Shown here piece by piece: positions 38,116-47,928 of a DNA stretch of 64,000 nucleotides. The position numbers and the translations under genes are program-made. The notes beneath the pieces were generated by a model. It had not been told where the DNA came from. It did not search any database and saw only the letters and a list, made by a program, of their open reading frames with translations. The stretch lies in NCBI RefSeq assembly GCF_025628885.1, contig NZ_JAOTIF010000009.1, positions 124,001-188,000 of the forward strand, in the 5' to 3' direction. Numbering within the stretch: the stretch's first letter is position 1; every line of letters starts with the position of its first letter. The DNA is from Paraflavisolibacter caeni (GTDB lineage: Bacteria; Bacteroidota; Bacteroidia; Chitinophagales; Chitinophagaceae).

Positions 38116-39477
38116 TTAAAACTCCTCAACAACCTTGGAACCATTATACCAGTTGATCATATTTAAAACCAGGTAATTCCAGTTTTGGAAACCCTTGTTC
38201 AACACAGGAGCCCCGGTGTCCGGTTCATAATACTCATGCAAGGCACCAGTTTGCTGGTAATCCCTTCCAAATAGTTGAATGGTTTTCACCGCAAGCTCTT
38301 TAGCTTCCTGATCAAATCCATATTTCACTAAACCACGAAACGCCAGGTAATTAGACACACCCCAAATAGGCCCAAGCCAGTTAGAAGGATTATTGCTGGC
38401 ACGCACACTATACATTTTTTCTATCTTGGACAGCGTCCTCACGCCATAAGCAGCATTAAAAGTCCGCTTATCTTCTAGATTTTCCTGGACCATTCTCTTG
38501 GCCTGTTCAGGAGTAGCAATACCTGCCCACATGGCCATAAACCCTGACCATACACCAATCCTTTGGATCAGGCAATCATACGCTCTTGGATAACCACTAT
38601 GCAGCACAAACTGTTGACCGAAAATGATAGAGGGTTCATTGGTGACAGGCCTTAAATTTATATCAACCGAATAATAATATCCATCCTTTTCATCCCAGCA
38701 GTTCTTTTGAATCGCATTTTTCAGATCTTCAGCAGCTTGATCATATTCCTTACTGATGTCGTAGAGCTTGAGACATTCAGCCAGGTACACCATCGCCTTC
38801 AATTCTTTATACATCAGGCAGTTTAAAAATATGGAAGCAGAACTGCCGCGTGGCCGGAAGAAAGTAGAGGGATCATTATCAACTCCTATAGCTAGGTCAT
38901 CCTGCCAGTAATACAAACCTGTTGACTTATGACGATGGTGCGACTGGTAGTTATTGATAAAGGCCTGCATCAGGCTAAACTGCTCCCGCAACCATTCTGC
39001 ATTGCCATTGTTCAACCGGGTCAAAAATGCCGCATGCTGTGCAATCACGGGCTTATGCATATTGGTCTCATAGATATTCTTAGGCTTGATGATTTTGGGA
39101 TCCGACTTCTTCGCAACCAATATGGGCATATAGCCATCAAACTCCGTATAAGACAGGAAGTTCAACACACAACCCTGCTCATATTGAACAGCATCCTTTC
39201 TGTCCTTTTCAGATCCTACATCTGATAAGATTTGCCTTAGGGCGATATTGCTTAACCAGGAATCCCAATCCCACAGGTCATTTGCATAAGCACTGCTACC
39301 TGGAGTGATATATGGATAATTCAAAGCCCCGCCCGGTTCTCTGAACATGCCCTTATAATCAGCGTAAATATTTTTCTTGATAAGGGAAATGTAGGGCTGC
39401 ACACTATCCTGTTTCTGTGCTAAAAGCAATGAAGATGGTAAGATGAACAGTACCATCAATAATTTAAGTTTCACCAT
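38116..39477 (-). CDS. GH63/GH37-like (alpha/alpha)6 glycoside hydrolase
   Basis: A 453-residue exported enzyme (signal ends near LLLAQ) with the (alpha/alpha)6 barrel shared by GH63, GH37 trehalases and MGH1-type mannosylglycerate hydrolases. WDWDSW (about 68-73) and NWLGPIWGVSNYLAF are characteristic, and HEYYEPDTGAP near the C terminus supplies the catalytic Glu region. In this group an Asp acid and a Glu base perform inverting hydrolysis of alpha-glucosidic or alpha-mannosidic bonds. With the GH43 gene it forms a two-gene unit. No transporter is adjacent. Confidence 0.85.
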   Translation of the reverse strand: MVKLKLLMVLFILPSSLLLAQKQDSVQPYISLIKKNIYADYKGMFREPGGALNYPYITPGSSAYANDLWDWDSWLSNIALRQILSDVGSEKDRKDAVQYEQGCVLNFLSYTEFDGYMPILVAKKSDPKIIKPKNIYETNMHKPVIAQHAAFLTRLNNGNAEWLREQFSLMQAFINNYQSHHRHKSTGLYYWQDDLAIGVDNDPSTFFRPRGSSASIFLNCLMYKELKAMVYLAECLKLYDISKEYDQAAEDLKNAIQKNCWDEKDGYYYSVDINLRPVTNEPSIIFGQQFVLHSGYPRAYDCLIQRIGVWSGFMAMWAGIATPEQAKRMVQENLEDKRTFNAAYGVRTLSKIEKMYSVRASNNPSNWLGPIWGVSNYLAFRGLVKYGFDQEAKELAVKTIQLFGRDYQQTGALHEYYEPDTGAPVLNKGFQNWNYLVLNMINWYNGSKVVEEF

Positions 39478-39580
39478 TGTATTTTATAAGCTCTTTATTC
39501 CAACTTTTGATCATACAGCCACTCTGCCATATGTCCATAAATATATGTGAAGTTGACAAATTAAAAATCATCCCCCTCCT

Positions 39581-39612
39581 CATTCACCATTGCCCATTCA
39601 CAATTGACCATT
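39581..39612. repeat. Dispersed ATTCACCATT-type short repeat
   Basis: CATTCACCATTGCCCATTCAC and then AATTGACCATTA lie in the 275-bp gap between the GH63-like gene (-) and the histidine kinase gene (+). This is the third copy of the same short-unit repeat in the window. Confidence 0.6.
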
Positions 39613-39752
39613 ATTACCCCTGTCACCAATATCCGGGCATAAGAATAATCAAATGACTTTAATCAGTAAGTAAAATGAATGAAAATTTCTACTAATAATA
39701 ACAGTTAAATTTACCGCCTGAAAGTAATTATATTATTAAATTATACCATGTA

Positions 39753-41252
39753 ATGGCGCTCCCGGAACTTCATGATTTAATTGATACATTTAGCCTGTCT
39801 TACCACTTGGAAAACACCCCCTTTGGTGTGATACTCTGGGATGGCAACATGAAGGTTGTTTATTGTTCCAAAAGGGCCGCTGCAATGTTGGGATGTGCGC
39901 CCGATGAACTTTTGCAAAAACCAATCAATTTATATCAATTTGTTCATGAAGAAGATGCCGCTGGTGTTGCCGCCCTGGTTGCCGAGATCACTTCAGGCCG
40001 TACCAACCACAATGAAAGCCTGAATCGGAATCTCACAAAAGATGGTAAGGTTATTTACTGCCAATGGTATAACTCTGCCCAGAAAGATAACGGGGGCAAA
40101 GTCATCAATATTTTATCCCTGATTCATGATGTGACCTCCCAGGTCGAAACACAACTTGCGTTAAAGAAAAGTCAGCACCAGCTTTCTCTTGCCTTTAATA
40201 GTGCTATTGACCCAATGTGGCTGATCCGGGTGGAAGGGCATAATATATTCCGTTTCGAAACCATAAACCTTGCTTTCACAAAAGTGACCGGCTGGACACC
40301 CGAACAGGTGGAAGGCCAACCTATCGAGAAGATAATGCCTGAAGCTTCACATGACCTGGTAAGAGAAAAATACAATGAAGCAATAGAGTCGGGGAAGATC
40401 ATCGATTACATTGAAGAAGCCCTTCACCCTGCCGGAATAAAATACGGAGAAATCCGGGTAATACCCATTCATGGGGAATCTGGAGAACCGGTACGAATCC
40501 TTGGTATAGCCAATGACATCACAGAAAAAGTCTACTTGCAAAAGAAGCTGGATGCAGAACGTGAAATCAAAAGCCGTCAAATTACTTCAGCTGCCATTAG
40601 GGGCCAGGAAAGCGAGCGGTCCAAGGTAAGCCGGGAACTTCATGATAATGTGAACCAGGTCCTAACTACCATAAAGTTGTATATCGAACTTTGTATTGAT
40701 CAAAAGATCGATACTGCTTCCATATTACCTAAATGTGTCGCTTTCTTAAATGACACGATTAATGAAATTCGGAGTCTGTCTAAGCAGCTTTCTGCGCCCT
40801 CGCTGGGGAGCATCAATTTTAAAGAATCCCTAACGGAACTGTTTGAATCTTTACGCTCCTCAATGCAAATTGATGTGCATATCGAGTTCGGTGCACTACC
40901 CTTCCTGGAAATGGAAAGCGAGCTTCATTTGACACTTTACCGTGTGGCCCAGGAACAGGTAACAAATATTATTAAACATGCAAAAGCAGATCGTGTCAAC
41001 GTCTCATTAACAGAGGAAAGGTCTCTTTTGCGTTTCACCATCTCTGACAATGGGGTAGGTTTTGATCTCACGCAGAAAACGCACGGCATTGGCATTACCA
41101 ATATGCAAAGCAGGGTGGAAATTCTAAATGGCCATTTTCAAATTAAAAGTAGCCCGGGAGCAGGAACCTGCCTGGAAGTTGAGATTCCTGTCATAATTGA
41201 GGATAATATTTGTTATGCCGAACAGGCCATATTAAATCCTGCCTTTTCTTAA
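39753..41252 (+). CDS. Orphan PAS-domain sensor histidine kinase (NarX/DesK-type)
   Basis: A 499-residue soluble sensor kinase without membrane helices. It has two PAS domains (about 18-130, GVILWDGNMKVVYCSKRAAAML; and 145-265, FETINLAFTKVTGWTPEQVEG). A HisKA_3 dimerisation domain contains phospho-acceptor His297 (SRELHDNVNQVLTTIKLYIEL). The C-terminal ATPase has DNGVGFDL and HGIGITNMQSR. HisKA_3 kinases normally signal to a NarL/LuxR-type response regulator, but none is encoded next to it, so its partner must be elsewhere. The ligand of the PAS domains is unknown. Confidence 0.93.
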   Translation: MALPELHDLIDTFSLSYHLENTPFGVILWDGNMKVVYCSKRAAAMLGCAPDELLQKPINLYQFVHEEDAAGVAALVAEITSGRTNHNESLNRNLTKDGKVIYCQWYNSAQKDNGGKVINILSLIHDVTSQVETQLALKKSQHQLSLAFNSAIDPMWLIRVEGHNIFRFETINLAFTKVTGWTPEQVEGQPIEKIMPEASHDLVREKYNEAIESGKIIDYIEEALHPAGIKYGEIRVIPIHGESGEPVRILGIANDITEKVYLQKKLDAEREIKSRQITSAAIRGQESERSKVSRELHDNVNQVLTTIKLYIELCIDQKIDTASILPKCVAFLNDTINEIRSLSKQLSAPSLGSINFKESLTELFESLRSSMQIDVHIEFGALPFLEMESELHLTLYRVAQEQVTNIIKHAKADRVNVSLTEERSLLRFTISDNGVGFDLTQKTHGIGITNMQSRVEILNGHFQIKSSPGAGTCLEVEIPVIIEDNICYAEQAILNPAFS

Positions 41253-41352
41253 GCATGTAATTTGCTGACCCCCTGGCTGCGACCATACATTTACTTTTTC
41301 CTGCACTTTACAAGCGGTTGACGACGCTATAAAAACAAGCCACGTTTACCTA

Positions 41353-42261
41353 TTAGTATGAATGCGGGAAATATTGATTTTTTATAGAACCATCATCAAA
41401 CAAATCCAGAATAGCGTAACCGGGAGGTGTTTCTTTATAATAGTATTTACCTGCTGATTCTTTATCACCTTCGCCCCACCAATACCCACTCATAGAGCCA
41501 TTACAAAAATATTTCACACCGTTATAGTCTGCATTGTCCAGTAAATGAATATGCCCGCTTAAACAATTGATTTTTTTATCCCGGTGTTTGTAGAAGAGGT
41601 TGGTGATGTAGGAAGAGTCCGTATGATTACCACCCACTACATGGGTGCATACGGCCAGTATAGGATAATGGCTTAAACAAATAACCTGAGTATTTGCAGG
41701 CAGGGCTTCCAATTCTTTTTCCAGCCAATTTCGTTGTTCTTCATCCAATGATCCGGCGTTTCCATTATTGCTGTCCAGAATTATAAAATGCCAGTTCTTT
41801 TTGTTGAAACTATAGTAGCGACCAGGGATTCCCAATTGCTTTACTACATAATCTTTACCGTACATAACATCCTTTTTATCCGGTGCAGCCCACCACATAT
41901 CATGATTGCCCAGACAGCTATGCACTTCAAATTGATTGATACACTGTGTAGTTTCATGCCATATCTGCCACAATTCATTTACTCTTTCACGGGTAATATT
42001 ATTATAATCGGCTGCAAGAATGCTATCTCCTCCATTTAGAAAAAAATCAACATTGTGTTGTTTAATTTCTTCCAGGCATTTTTGAAAACGGCTGGGAGCA
42101 TTTTCCTCCGGCCGGATATGCACATCGGTAATATGCGCTATGCGTAAAACTCTTTTTCTCTTGGTTATTTGCGCTGCAGTGGAAGCAGCAATTCCCTGAC
42201 CACCCAACGCAACTGCACCCACTGTCGTGCCTATATGTTTTAATATTTCTCTCCTTTTCAT
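41353..42261 (-). CDS. Exported calcineurin-like metallophosphoesterase
   Basis: A 302-residue enzyme starting at the ATG at 42261, whose MKRREILKHIGTTVGAVALGG leader is a twin-arginine-like signal. Metal-binding blocks are all present: HITDVHI, NGGDS, LGNHDMWW, SHYP and SGHIHLLDN. The family hydrolyses phosphomono- or diesters with two metal ions. It is last in the sigma/FecR/SusC/SusD locus and may remove phosphate from the imported glycan or phosphodiester substrate. Confidence 0.9.
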   Translation of the reverse strand: MKRREILKHIGTTVGAVALGGQGIAASTAAQITKRKRVLRIAHITDVHIRPEENAPSRFQKCLEEIKQHNVDFFLNGGDSILAADYNNITRERVNELWQIWHETTQCINQFEVHSCLGNHDMWWAAPDKKDVMYGKDYVVKQLGIPGRYYSFNKKNWHFIILDSNNGNAGSLDEEQRNWLEKELEALPANTQVICLSHYPILAVCTHVVGGNHTDSSYITNLFYKHRDKKINCLSGHIHLLDNADYNGVKYFCNGSMSGYWWGEGDKESAGKYYYKETPPGYAILDLFDDGSIKNQYFPHSY

Positions 42262-42398
42262 AATAAATTTTAAAAGCAGGGAAGCACACATTGAAGAATG
42301 CCTCCCTGCACACCAATAAACCACTTTTTTATTTACTTATATCCATGATGTTTCAAGGACAACATTACCAGGTCTATTCAATTGAAATTGGTATTAAT

Positions 42399-44186
42399 TT
42401 AGTCCCAGCCGAATATCTGCGGACCAAGATTGGGATTGAGTGTCATTTGGTTAAAGGGAATAGGTCGGTAATAATACTTGGGAGCAACAAATTGTCGGAC
42501 CTTGTTATCGGTAACAATGGGGCCGCCATTTTTACCATTTTTCAGGTACACGGTAACATCCTCTCCATAGCTGCCTGCCTTATAATAAACCAATTTTACC
42601 CCTAATGAGTTGGCTTCCTGGGAGCCGGATGGCGGAATGGATGCCGTTTTATCAATAAGGATAATGTCCTCTACACCGTCGCCAGTCAAATCATATTTCC
42701 CCAGGCCCGGGAAATACATGCCTTCCGGAATTTTTTCCAATTCCATACCGGTATTCCATCTCATCAGGTCGTCAAAGCGGTAACCTTCTGCAGCAAATTC
42801 AACCCTTTTTTCCCGCCGGATTTCTAAAATTACGCCTTTGTTGGCCCCTGTTACATCCGGATATTTTGATGCTAAAACAGGATCAGCATTACCATTGGCC
42901 GCAGCCAGGTTAAGTGCCGGCATTCCTACCCTGCTTCGCAACAGGTTAACTGATTTGTCTAAATCCCCCTGGGTAAGAGTGCCCAGTTCGGCCAAAGCCT
43001 CGGCGTAGATCAACAAGACCTCCGCATAACGATAAGCCGGAAAATCAACACTGTTGTTAACCTTTGAATCGGTAGTATTGATATAACCTTTTAACTGGTG
43101 GTAACCGGTGAAGTTTTTGTTCAGTCGCAGAACGTAGGGCTGTGTATTCGGCGCCAATTTTATTCCCGGATACATGAATGTTTGCGATAGCCGCGGGTCG
43201 CGGTTTTGAAACTCCTGTACAAAGCTAAAAGTTTGGTAGTCCGGCTGGTCAGTAAATCGGCTGCCGTCCTTCATTAAATAAGTTTGTACCAGGTCACGGG
43301 ACAGGGATTGCTCATAGTTATTAATATAGCCATTATTTCCGCCGCTTCGGTTCAAATCCTGGTCATATATATTAGCTAAAATAACCTCCTTGTTGCCCGC
43401 CAGGCTGGCACTGTTAAACAAAGCAACATAATCACCATGCAACTGGAATTTATTGGAGGCAATGATCTCATTAGCGATCTGTGCTGCTTTTTGCAAAAAG
43501 CTATTCGCCGTGTTTTGCAAATTCAATTCAGTATGGTATCTGCGGTAAGTACCCTCGTACAATGCCGCTCTTGCGTACACTAGTTTTACTACCCATTTGC
43601 CCGGCGTGCCTTCAGGTACTGATTCTTTTACGTGTGAAGCGGCAAATTCCAGATCGGTCATTATACTATCTATGATAAGCGTCCGTGGATCCCGGCTTTT
43701 ATACAAGTCCACCGTATCGCTGGGATTGAGTGCCCGTGAATACCAGGGCACATTCGAAAACCTTTTTACCTTATCAAGATAAAACTCAGCCCTGTAATAT
43801 CGGGCCAGTCCTGCATAGTGATCCTTCACCTCTTGGGTTACTGCAGCCTTATCATAATTCTGCAAAAAATAATTGATATTCCGCAAGCGGCTCCATGTCC
43901 ATCCGCCGGTAATATTCTGCGAATTAGGCGTGCCGGTCATCATGGATTTTATTTCTTGGGCGGAAGTAGTTGCTTTGTCATCTGTATTCTGATCACTGAC
44001 ATATGACCACCTGTCGGGTAATGAAATCAACCCATTAATGTATAATGCCAGGTCTTCTTCCGACTTAAAAAACAAATCGGGCGGAATAGAAGTTTGCGGA
44101 AAGCGATCCATAAAGTCTTTCTTACATGATGCAGCCATGATCAGCATCATGCAACAGATTACTATATAAAGATTATTTTTTCTCAT
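42399..44186 (-). CDS. SusD/RagB-like lipoprotein (second pair)
   Basis: A 595-residue lipoprotein; the start at 44186 puts lipobox Cys21 (IMAASCKKDFMDRFPQT) at a normal distance. SusD motifs: LARYYRAEFYLDKVKRFSNVPWY, AYRYAEVLLIYAEALAELG, VILEIRREKRVEFAAEGYRFDDLMRW and the terminal YRPIPFNQMTLNPNLGPQIFGW. It is the surface binding partner of the SusC encoded 19 bp upstream. A run resembling a calcium loop (DLTGDGVEDIILID) lies within an insertion near residue 525. Confidence 0.94.
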   Translation of the reverse strand: MRKNNLYIVICCMMLIMAASCKKDFMDRFPQTSIPPDLFFKSEEDLALYINGLISLPDRWSYVSDQNTDDKATTSAQEIKSMMTGTPNSQNITGGWTWSRLRNINYFLQNYDKAAVTQEVKDHYAGLARYYRAEFYLDKVKRFSNVPWYSRALNPSDTVDLYKSRDPRTLIIDSIMTDLEFAASHVKESVPEGTPGKWVVKLVYARAALYEGTYRRYHTELNLQNTANSFLQKAAQIANEIIASNKFQLHGDYVALFNSASLAGNKEVILANIYDQDLNRSGGNNGYINNYEQSLSRDLVQTYLMKDGSRFTDQPDYQTFSFVQEFQNRDPRLSQTFMYPGIKLAPNTQPYVLRLNKNFTGYHQLKGYINTTDSKVNNSVDFPAYRYAEVLLIYAEALAELGTLTQGDLDKSVNLLRSRVGMPALNLAAANGNADPVLASKYPDVTGANKGVILEIRREKRVEFAAEGYRFDDLMRWNTGMELEKIPEGMYFPGLGKYDLTGDGVEDIILIDKTASIPPSGSQEANSLGVKLVYYKAGSYGEDVTVYLKNGKNGGPIVTDNKVRQFVAPKYYYRPIPFNQMTLNPNLGPQIFGWD

Positions 44187-44205
44187 TTTCTGATGTTTAA
44201 CGCGC

Positions 44206-47200
44206 TTAGAAATCAAGATTCAGCCCCATTGCATATTTGCGTTGGAAAGGATAGGCCCAGCCATAACCATCAGCTACAGCCTCTGGATCAAAATATTTTT
44301 TGACCTCAGAAAACTCAAACAGGTTTTCACCGGTAACAAACAACCGCAAACGGCTGATCTTATACCGCTTAGTGAGTGCAACGGGTAAGGTATAACCCAG
44401 CGTTAGGTTCTTTAGCCGCAAATACGCTGCATTCAACAAATATTTGTTCTGTGGAAGATCCAGGCCACTGCCATAATTGTTATCGGCGAGCCAGGCTTGC
44501 AATACCGGGAAATAAGCACCCGTATTGGCATCAGCTAAACCGGCTGCTATATATGAAGCGGAATGTCTGGCCCTTTCGGCACCTGTTTCAGAAGCAGCAC
44601 GGTAAAAATCCAGGTTCCAGGGATATACGCCCGCATAAGGTTGCTGGTAAGGTCCCCAAAACAGGTAATGGTGAGGGTAAAAATCCTTTTTAGCCACTCC
44701 TTGCAAAAAGGCAGAAAAATCAAAATTGTTCCAATCCATATCTAAGTTGAAACCGAAACGGTACCTGGTGCTGCTGTTCCCAATGACTTTCAAATCCCCC
44801 GGGTTTGTTTGGGTGTTCCCTTTAGTTATTTTTCCATCCTTATTCTGGTCTACATATTTAGGCCAGCCTTTTACAATTTCTAATGCCCCCCAGGGTACAA
44901 TGGCCGACTCATTGAGGCTGTTTATTTCCTCCTGGGTTTTGAAATAACCGTCATTTTCAAGCCCCCAGATTTCTCCGATATACTGACCAACCCGGTAGTT
45001 GTTTAACAGGAGCTGGTCATTTTTATATTTTGTGATCTTGGTACGGGAGTCCGATAGGGTAAACCTCGCGCCAAAACCAAAAGGCTTTGAAGCTAGTTTG
45101 AAATTGTCCCGGAAACCAACTGTTAATTCAAATCCTTTGGTAGCCAGATCAGCCACATTTTGTGTTGGAGCACTTGTGCCGAGTACTCCAGGCAACTCAG
45201 CAACCGGACCAAGCATGCCTATTGTTTTGCGGACATAGTAATCATAACCAATCTGCACCTTATTCTTCAATAACCCAACGTCTGTACCTACGTTAAAAGT
45301 GGTTACCCTTTCCCATGTATAGGTATCGGGATCCACACGCAATGCAGGTGCACCAGAAACTACGGTAGGATAAGCATTATTAATCAGGTAGGAAGATCTT
45401 GCAGTAGGCAAAGTTTGAATATATCCAAAGTCGCTTACACTTTGGTTGCCTAAGTCCCCGTAAGATGTACGAAACTTAAGCGTAGGTACGTATTTGGTCA
45501 GGGATTGTAACAAGGGCTCTTCGCCGGCTACCCATGCAGCAGAAACCGAGGGGAAAAAGCCCCACCGGCGTTCTTTAGGGAAACGGGAAGAACCGTCACG
45601 CCGGCCATTGGCTTCGATAATATAACGGCCTTTATAAGTGTAATTAAAACGGCCGAAAATACTGCGAAGTGCATAGGTAGTATAATCTGCACCAAGAGTA
45701 GCCGTACCTGTAGTCAGGCCAATGTAAGGCAGGGAGGAGGAAATCAGCACATCCCTGGACGCCTGCTCATAAGACCAAATGTATTCTTCCTGGTTATAGC
45801 CTGCCATTAATTTAAGTTCATGATCACTGCCCAGGTGCTTGGTATAATTTGCATACAGATCATATACATCATGCTTCACATTGCCATTCCTGATGGAGAC
45901 AGAACCACTACCGCCCTCTTCGCGTATATCCGTAGGGCCATAGCCAATCTTGTATTTTTGATAATCGGTATTATTCCTCCAGAGTTCTCTTTTGAAACTG
46001 GCACTTCCGGTAACCTGCAAATCGTTGTTTAAAAAACTGGCAACGCCTTTGATGATGTTCTGAAAGCCAAACCTGCTTTGCTCATTTCGTCCACCTTTCG
46101 TTAATTGTGCGCCCAGTCTTCCCGCTGCTGTATTGGCCCATGTGCCATCAGGATTTTTAGCTACCTGTGTAGGCTGCAGATAATAAAGATCGGTTATAGA
46201 ATAGCTGGGGGCAGATGAAATGGTCTGGTAAATATTCAGGTTGTTATCAAATTTCAAACCCTTGATGGGTGTAAAATTTACACGGGTTCTTAGTCCATAC
46301 CGTTTCCAATCATCTTTAGCCAATTTGTTCAGACCGTTTTCTTTTGTATAATCTGTAGAGACCAGGTAACTGAAAGGTTTTCCTTTACCAATTTCCGATC
46401 CGCCACTGAAGGAAAGACTATGATTTTGCGATGAACTTGTTTTATTAAAGAAATAGTCATTCCAGTTATTGCTCCCCATATAGATCCATTTGTTCGGATC
46501 ATTGGGGTCTGTTCGGATGTCTTCTACTGAGGGATTGTCAGAACGCTCTTTGGCCCATTGGTAATAAGAATCGGAATAATTCACATAATCCCAGGGCGTA
46601 TTATCAGTAGAGGTTTCCAATACTCTGGAATAGATATAGGGATCTGTTACCATTTCTGGTAATACGGTGCTGCGGGACCAGGAAAAATAATTATTATAAC
46701 TAATGCGCTGTTTTCCACCACTGGCTCCCTGCTTCGTTGTGATCAGGATAACGCCAAAGGCGGCACGGGCTCCGTAAATGGCTGCCGAAGCTGCATCCCG
46801 CAGCACGGTAACAGAAGCAATATCAGAGGGATTGAGACGCATGATATCATCCGTAGCCGATGCTATCCCGTCAATAACAATCAGTGGAGAGGCTCCACCG
46901 CCCGTAAGGGTTGTAACACCCCGAACATTTATGGCAGGAGTAGAACCCGGCCTTCCACCCGAATACGTAATGTTCAACCCTGGACTAAGCCCCTGCAAGC
47001 CCTGAAAAATATTGGCAATGGGTCTTTTTGCCAATTCTTTACCAGAAACCTGGTCCACCGCACCGGTCACATTGATTTTCTTTTGCGTTCCATATCCCAC
47101 TACCACAACTTCATTCATGGTATTGTCAATAGCCGCTAGGGTAATAGAAACCGAGTTTCTTCCGTCCAATGCTATTTCCTGGCTAGTATAACCCACGAAA

Positions 47201-47727
47201 GAAAATACTAGCACCGCATTTTCCGGTACTTTTAATTCAAATTCCCCTCTTTCATTTGTTGTAGTTCCAAGGTTGGCATTTTTCACCTGAACACTCACGC
47301 CTGACAAGGATTCACCAAGGCTATTGACCACTTTTCCCGTTACACTAACATCATTGTTTTCTGAACCACTGGGAGCAATGACCACTAGGTTGTTGGCCAT
47401 CAGCCGGTAACCCAACTTTGTATTGCTCAATAGCTCATTTAAGAGCTGGTTGATCGTCCAATCCCGGGCTTCGACATTTATCTTTTTATTCAGAGGGAGA
47501 TAATCATCGTTGTATACAAACCTGTAGCTGGTTTGTTTTTCAATCATTGAAAAAGCATTCTCCAGGCTTTCCCTGGAAATTTTGATGGAAATTTTCTGAG
47601 AATGTCCTGTAGCACTTACCTGCATGCAGAGAATTAACAAGAAGACAGCTGTGAATTTCATAATGAGAAGCAGTTTATGGTGGCTTCGCTCCTTGTGAAA
47701 CCATTTCGGCAGTAGCCTTTTTTTCAT
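44206..47727 (-). CDS. SusC-like TonB-dependent receptor with STN signalling domain
   Basis: A 1173-residue outer-membrane receptor. I use the ATG at 47727 (MKKRLLPKWFHKE) rather than a more distal one. After the signal helix there is an STN domain (about 45-115; ISIKISRESLENAFSMIEKQTSYRFVYNDDYLPL) for contact with the FecR anti-sigma factor. A carboxypeptidase-like repeat follows (VTGKVVNSLGESLSGVSVQVK), then the SusC signature VVVGYGTQKKINVTGAVDQVSG, the plug and the barrel ending in LNLDF. Substrate binding should trigger FecR and the ECF sigma factor encoded upstream, giving positive control of this locus. Confidence 0.95.
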   Translation of the reverse strand: MKKRLLPKWFHKERSHHKLLLIMKFTAVFLLILCMQVSATGHSQKISIKISRESLENAFSMIEKQTSYRFVYNDDYLPLNKKINVEARDWTINQLLNELLSNTKLGYRLMANNLVVIAPSGSENNDVSVTGKVVNSLGESLSGVSVQVKNANLGTTTNERGEFELKVPENAVLVFSFVGYTSQEIALDGRNSVSITLAAIDNTMNEVVVVGYGTQKKINVTGAVDQVSGKELAKRPIANIFQGLQGLSPGLNITYSGGRPGSTPAINVRGVTTLTGGGASPLIVIDGIASATDDIMRLNPSDIASVTVLRDAASAAIYGARAAFGVILITTKQGASGGKQRISYNNYFSWSRSTVLPEMVTDPYIYSRVLETSTDNTPWDYVNYSDSYYQWAKERSDNPSVEDIRTDPNDPNKWIYMGSNNWNDYFFNKTSSSQNHSLSFSGGSEIGKGKPFSYLVSTDYTKENGLNKLAKDDWKRYGLRTRVNFTPIKGLKFDNNLNIYQTISSAPSYSITDLYYLQPTQVAKNPDGTWANTAAGRLGAQLTKGGRNEQSRFGFQNIIKGVASFLNNDLQVTGSASFKRELWRNNTDYQKYKIGYGPTDIREEGGSGSVSIRNGNVKHDVYDLYANYTKHLGSDHELKLMAGYNQEEYIWSYEQASRDVLISSSLPYIGLTTGTATLGADYTTYALRSIFGRFNYTYKGRYIIEANGRRDGSSRFPKERRWGFFPSVSAAWVAGEEPLLQSLTKYVPTLKFRTSYGDLGNQSVSDFGYIQTLPTARSSYLINNAYPTVVSGAPALRVDPDTYTWERVTTFNVGTDVGLLKNKVQIGYDYYVRKTIGMLGPVAELPGVLGTSAPTQNVADLATKGFELTVGFRDNFKLASKPFGFGARFTLSDSRTKITKYKNDQLLLNNYRVGQYIGEIWGLENDGYFKTQEEINSLNESAIVPWGALEIVKGWPKYVDQNKDGKITKGNTQTNPGDLKVIGNSSTRYRFGFNLDMDWNNFDFSAFLQGVAKKDFYPHHYLFWGPYQQPYAGVYPWNLDFYRAASETGAERARHSASYIAAGLADANTGAYFPVLQAWLADNNYGSGLDLPQNKYLLNAAYLRLKNLTLGYTLPVALTKRYKISRLRLFVTGENLFEFSEVKKYFDPEAVADGYGWAYPFQRKYAMGLNLDF

Positions 47728-47786
47728 AACTTTGAATTGTTGGTTGATAAATATTGTGGTGAACGTCAAGACATAACAGTATCATT

Positions 47787-47839
47787 AACCAATAATTTTT
47801 AGCGGGAAATGGGCCAACATTTCCCGTTTTTTATTGGTT
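47787..47839. terminator. Symmetric two-tier hairpin between fecR and susC
   Basis: An outer arm pair AACCAATAA/TTATTGGTT (47787-47795 and 47831-47839) encloses a 9-bp stem CGGGAAATG/CATTTCCCG (47803-47811 and 47818-47826) with a 6-nt loop. A T-run follows on the plus strand. It separates the sigma/FecR unit from susC, so it may stop the regulatory transcript and leave susC under its own promoter. Confidence 0.6.
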
Positions 47840-47928
47840 CAAATGACTGCTGTATTTTTTTTGAATTAAGTAGAGAAGGATCTTTTCATCGTACAGTTAT
47901 TTTGGTAAATAAAAATTTCATTTGATTG

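Noticed and set aside
47787-47839. Small RNA gene between fecR and susC
   Set aside because: The region is one symmetric hairpin; it is better explained as a terminator, and there is no separate promoter.
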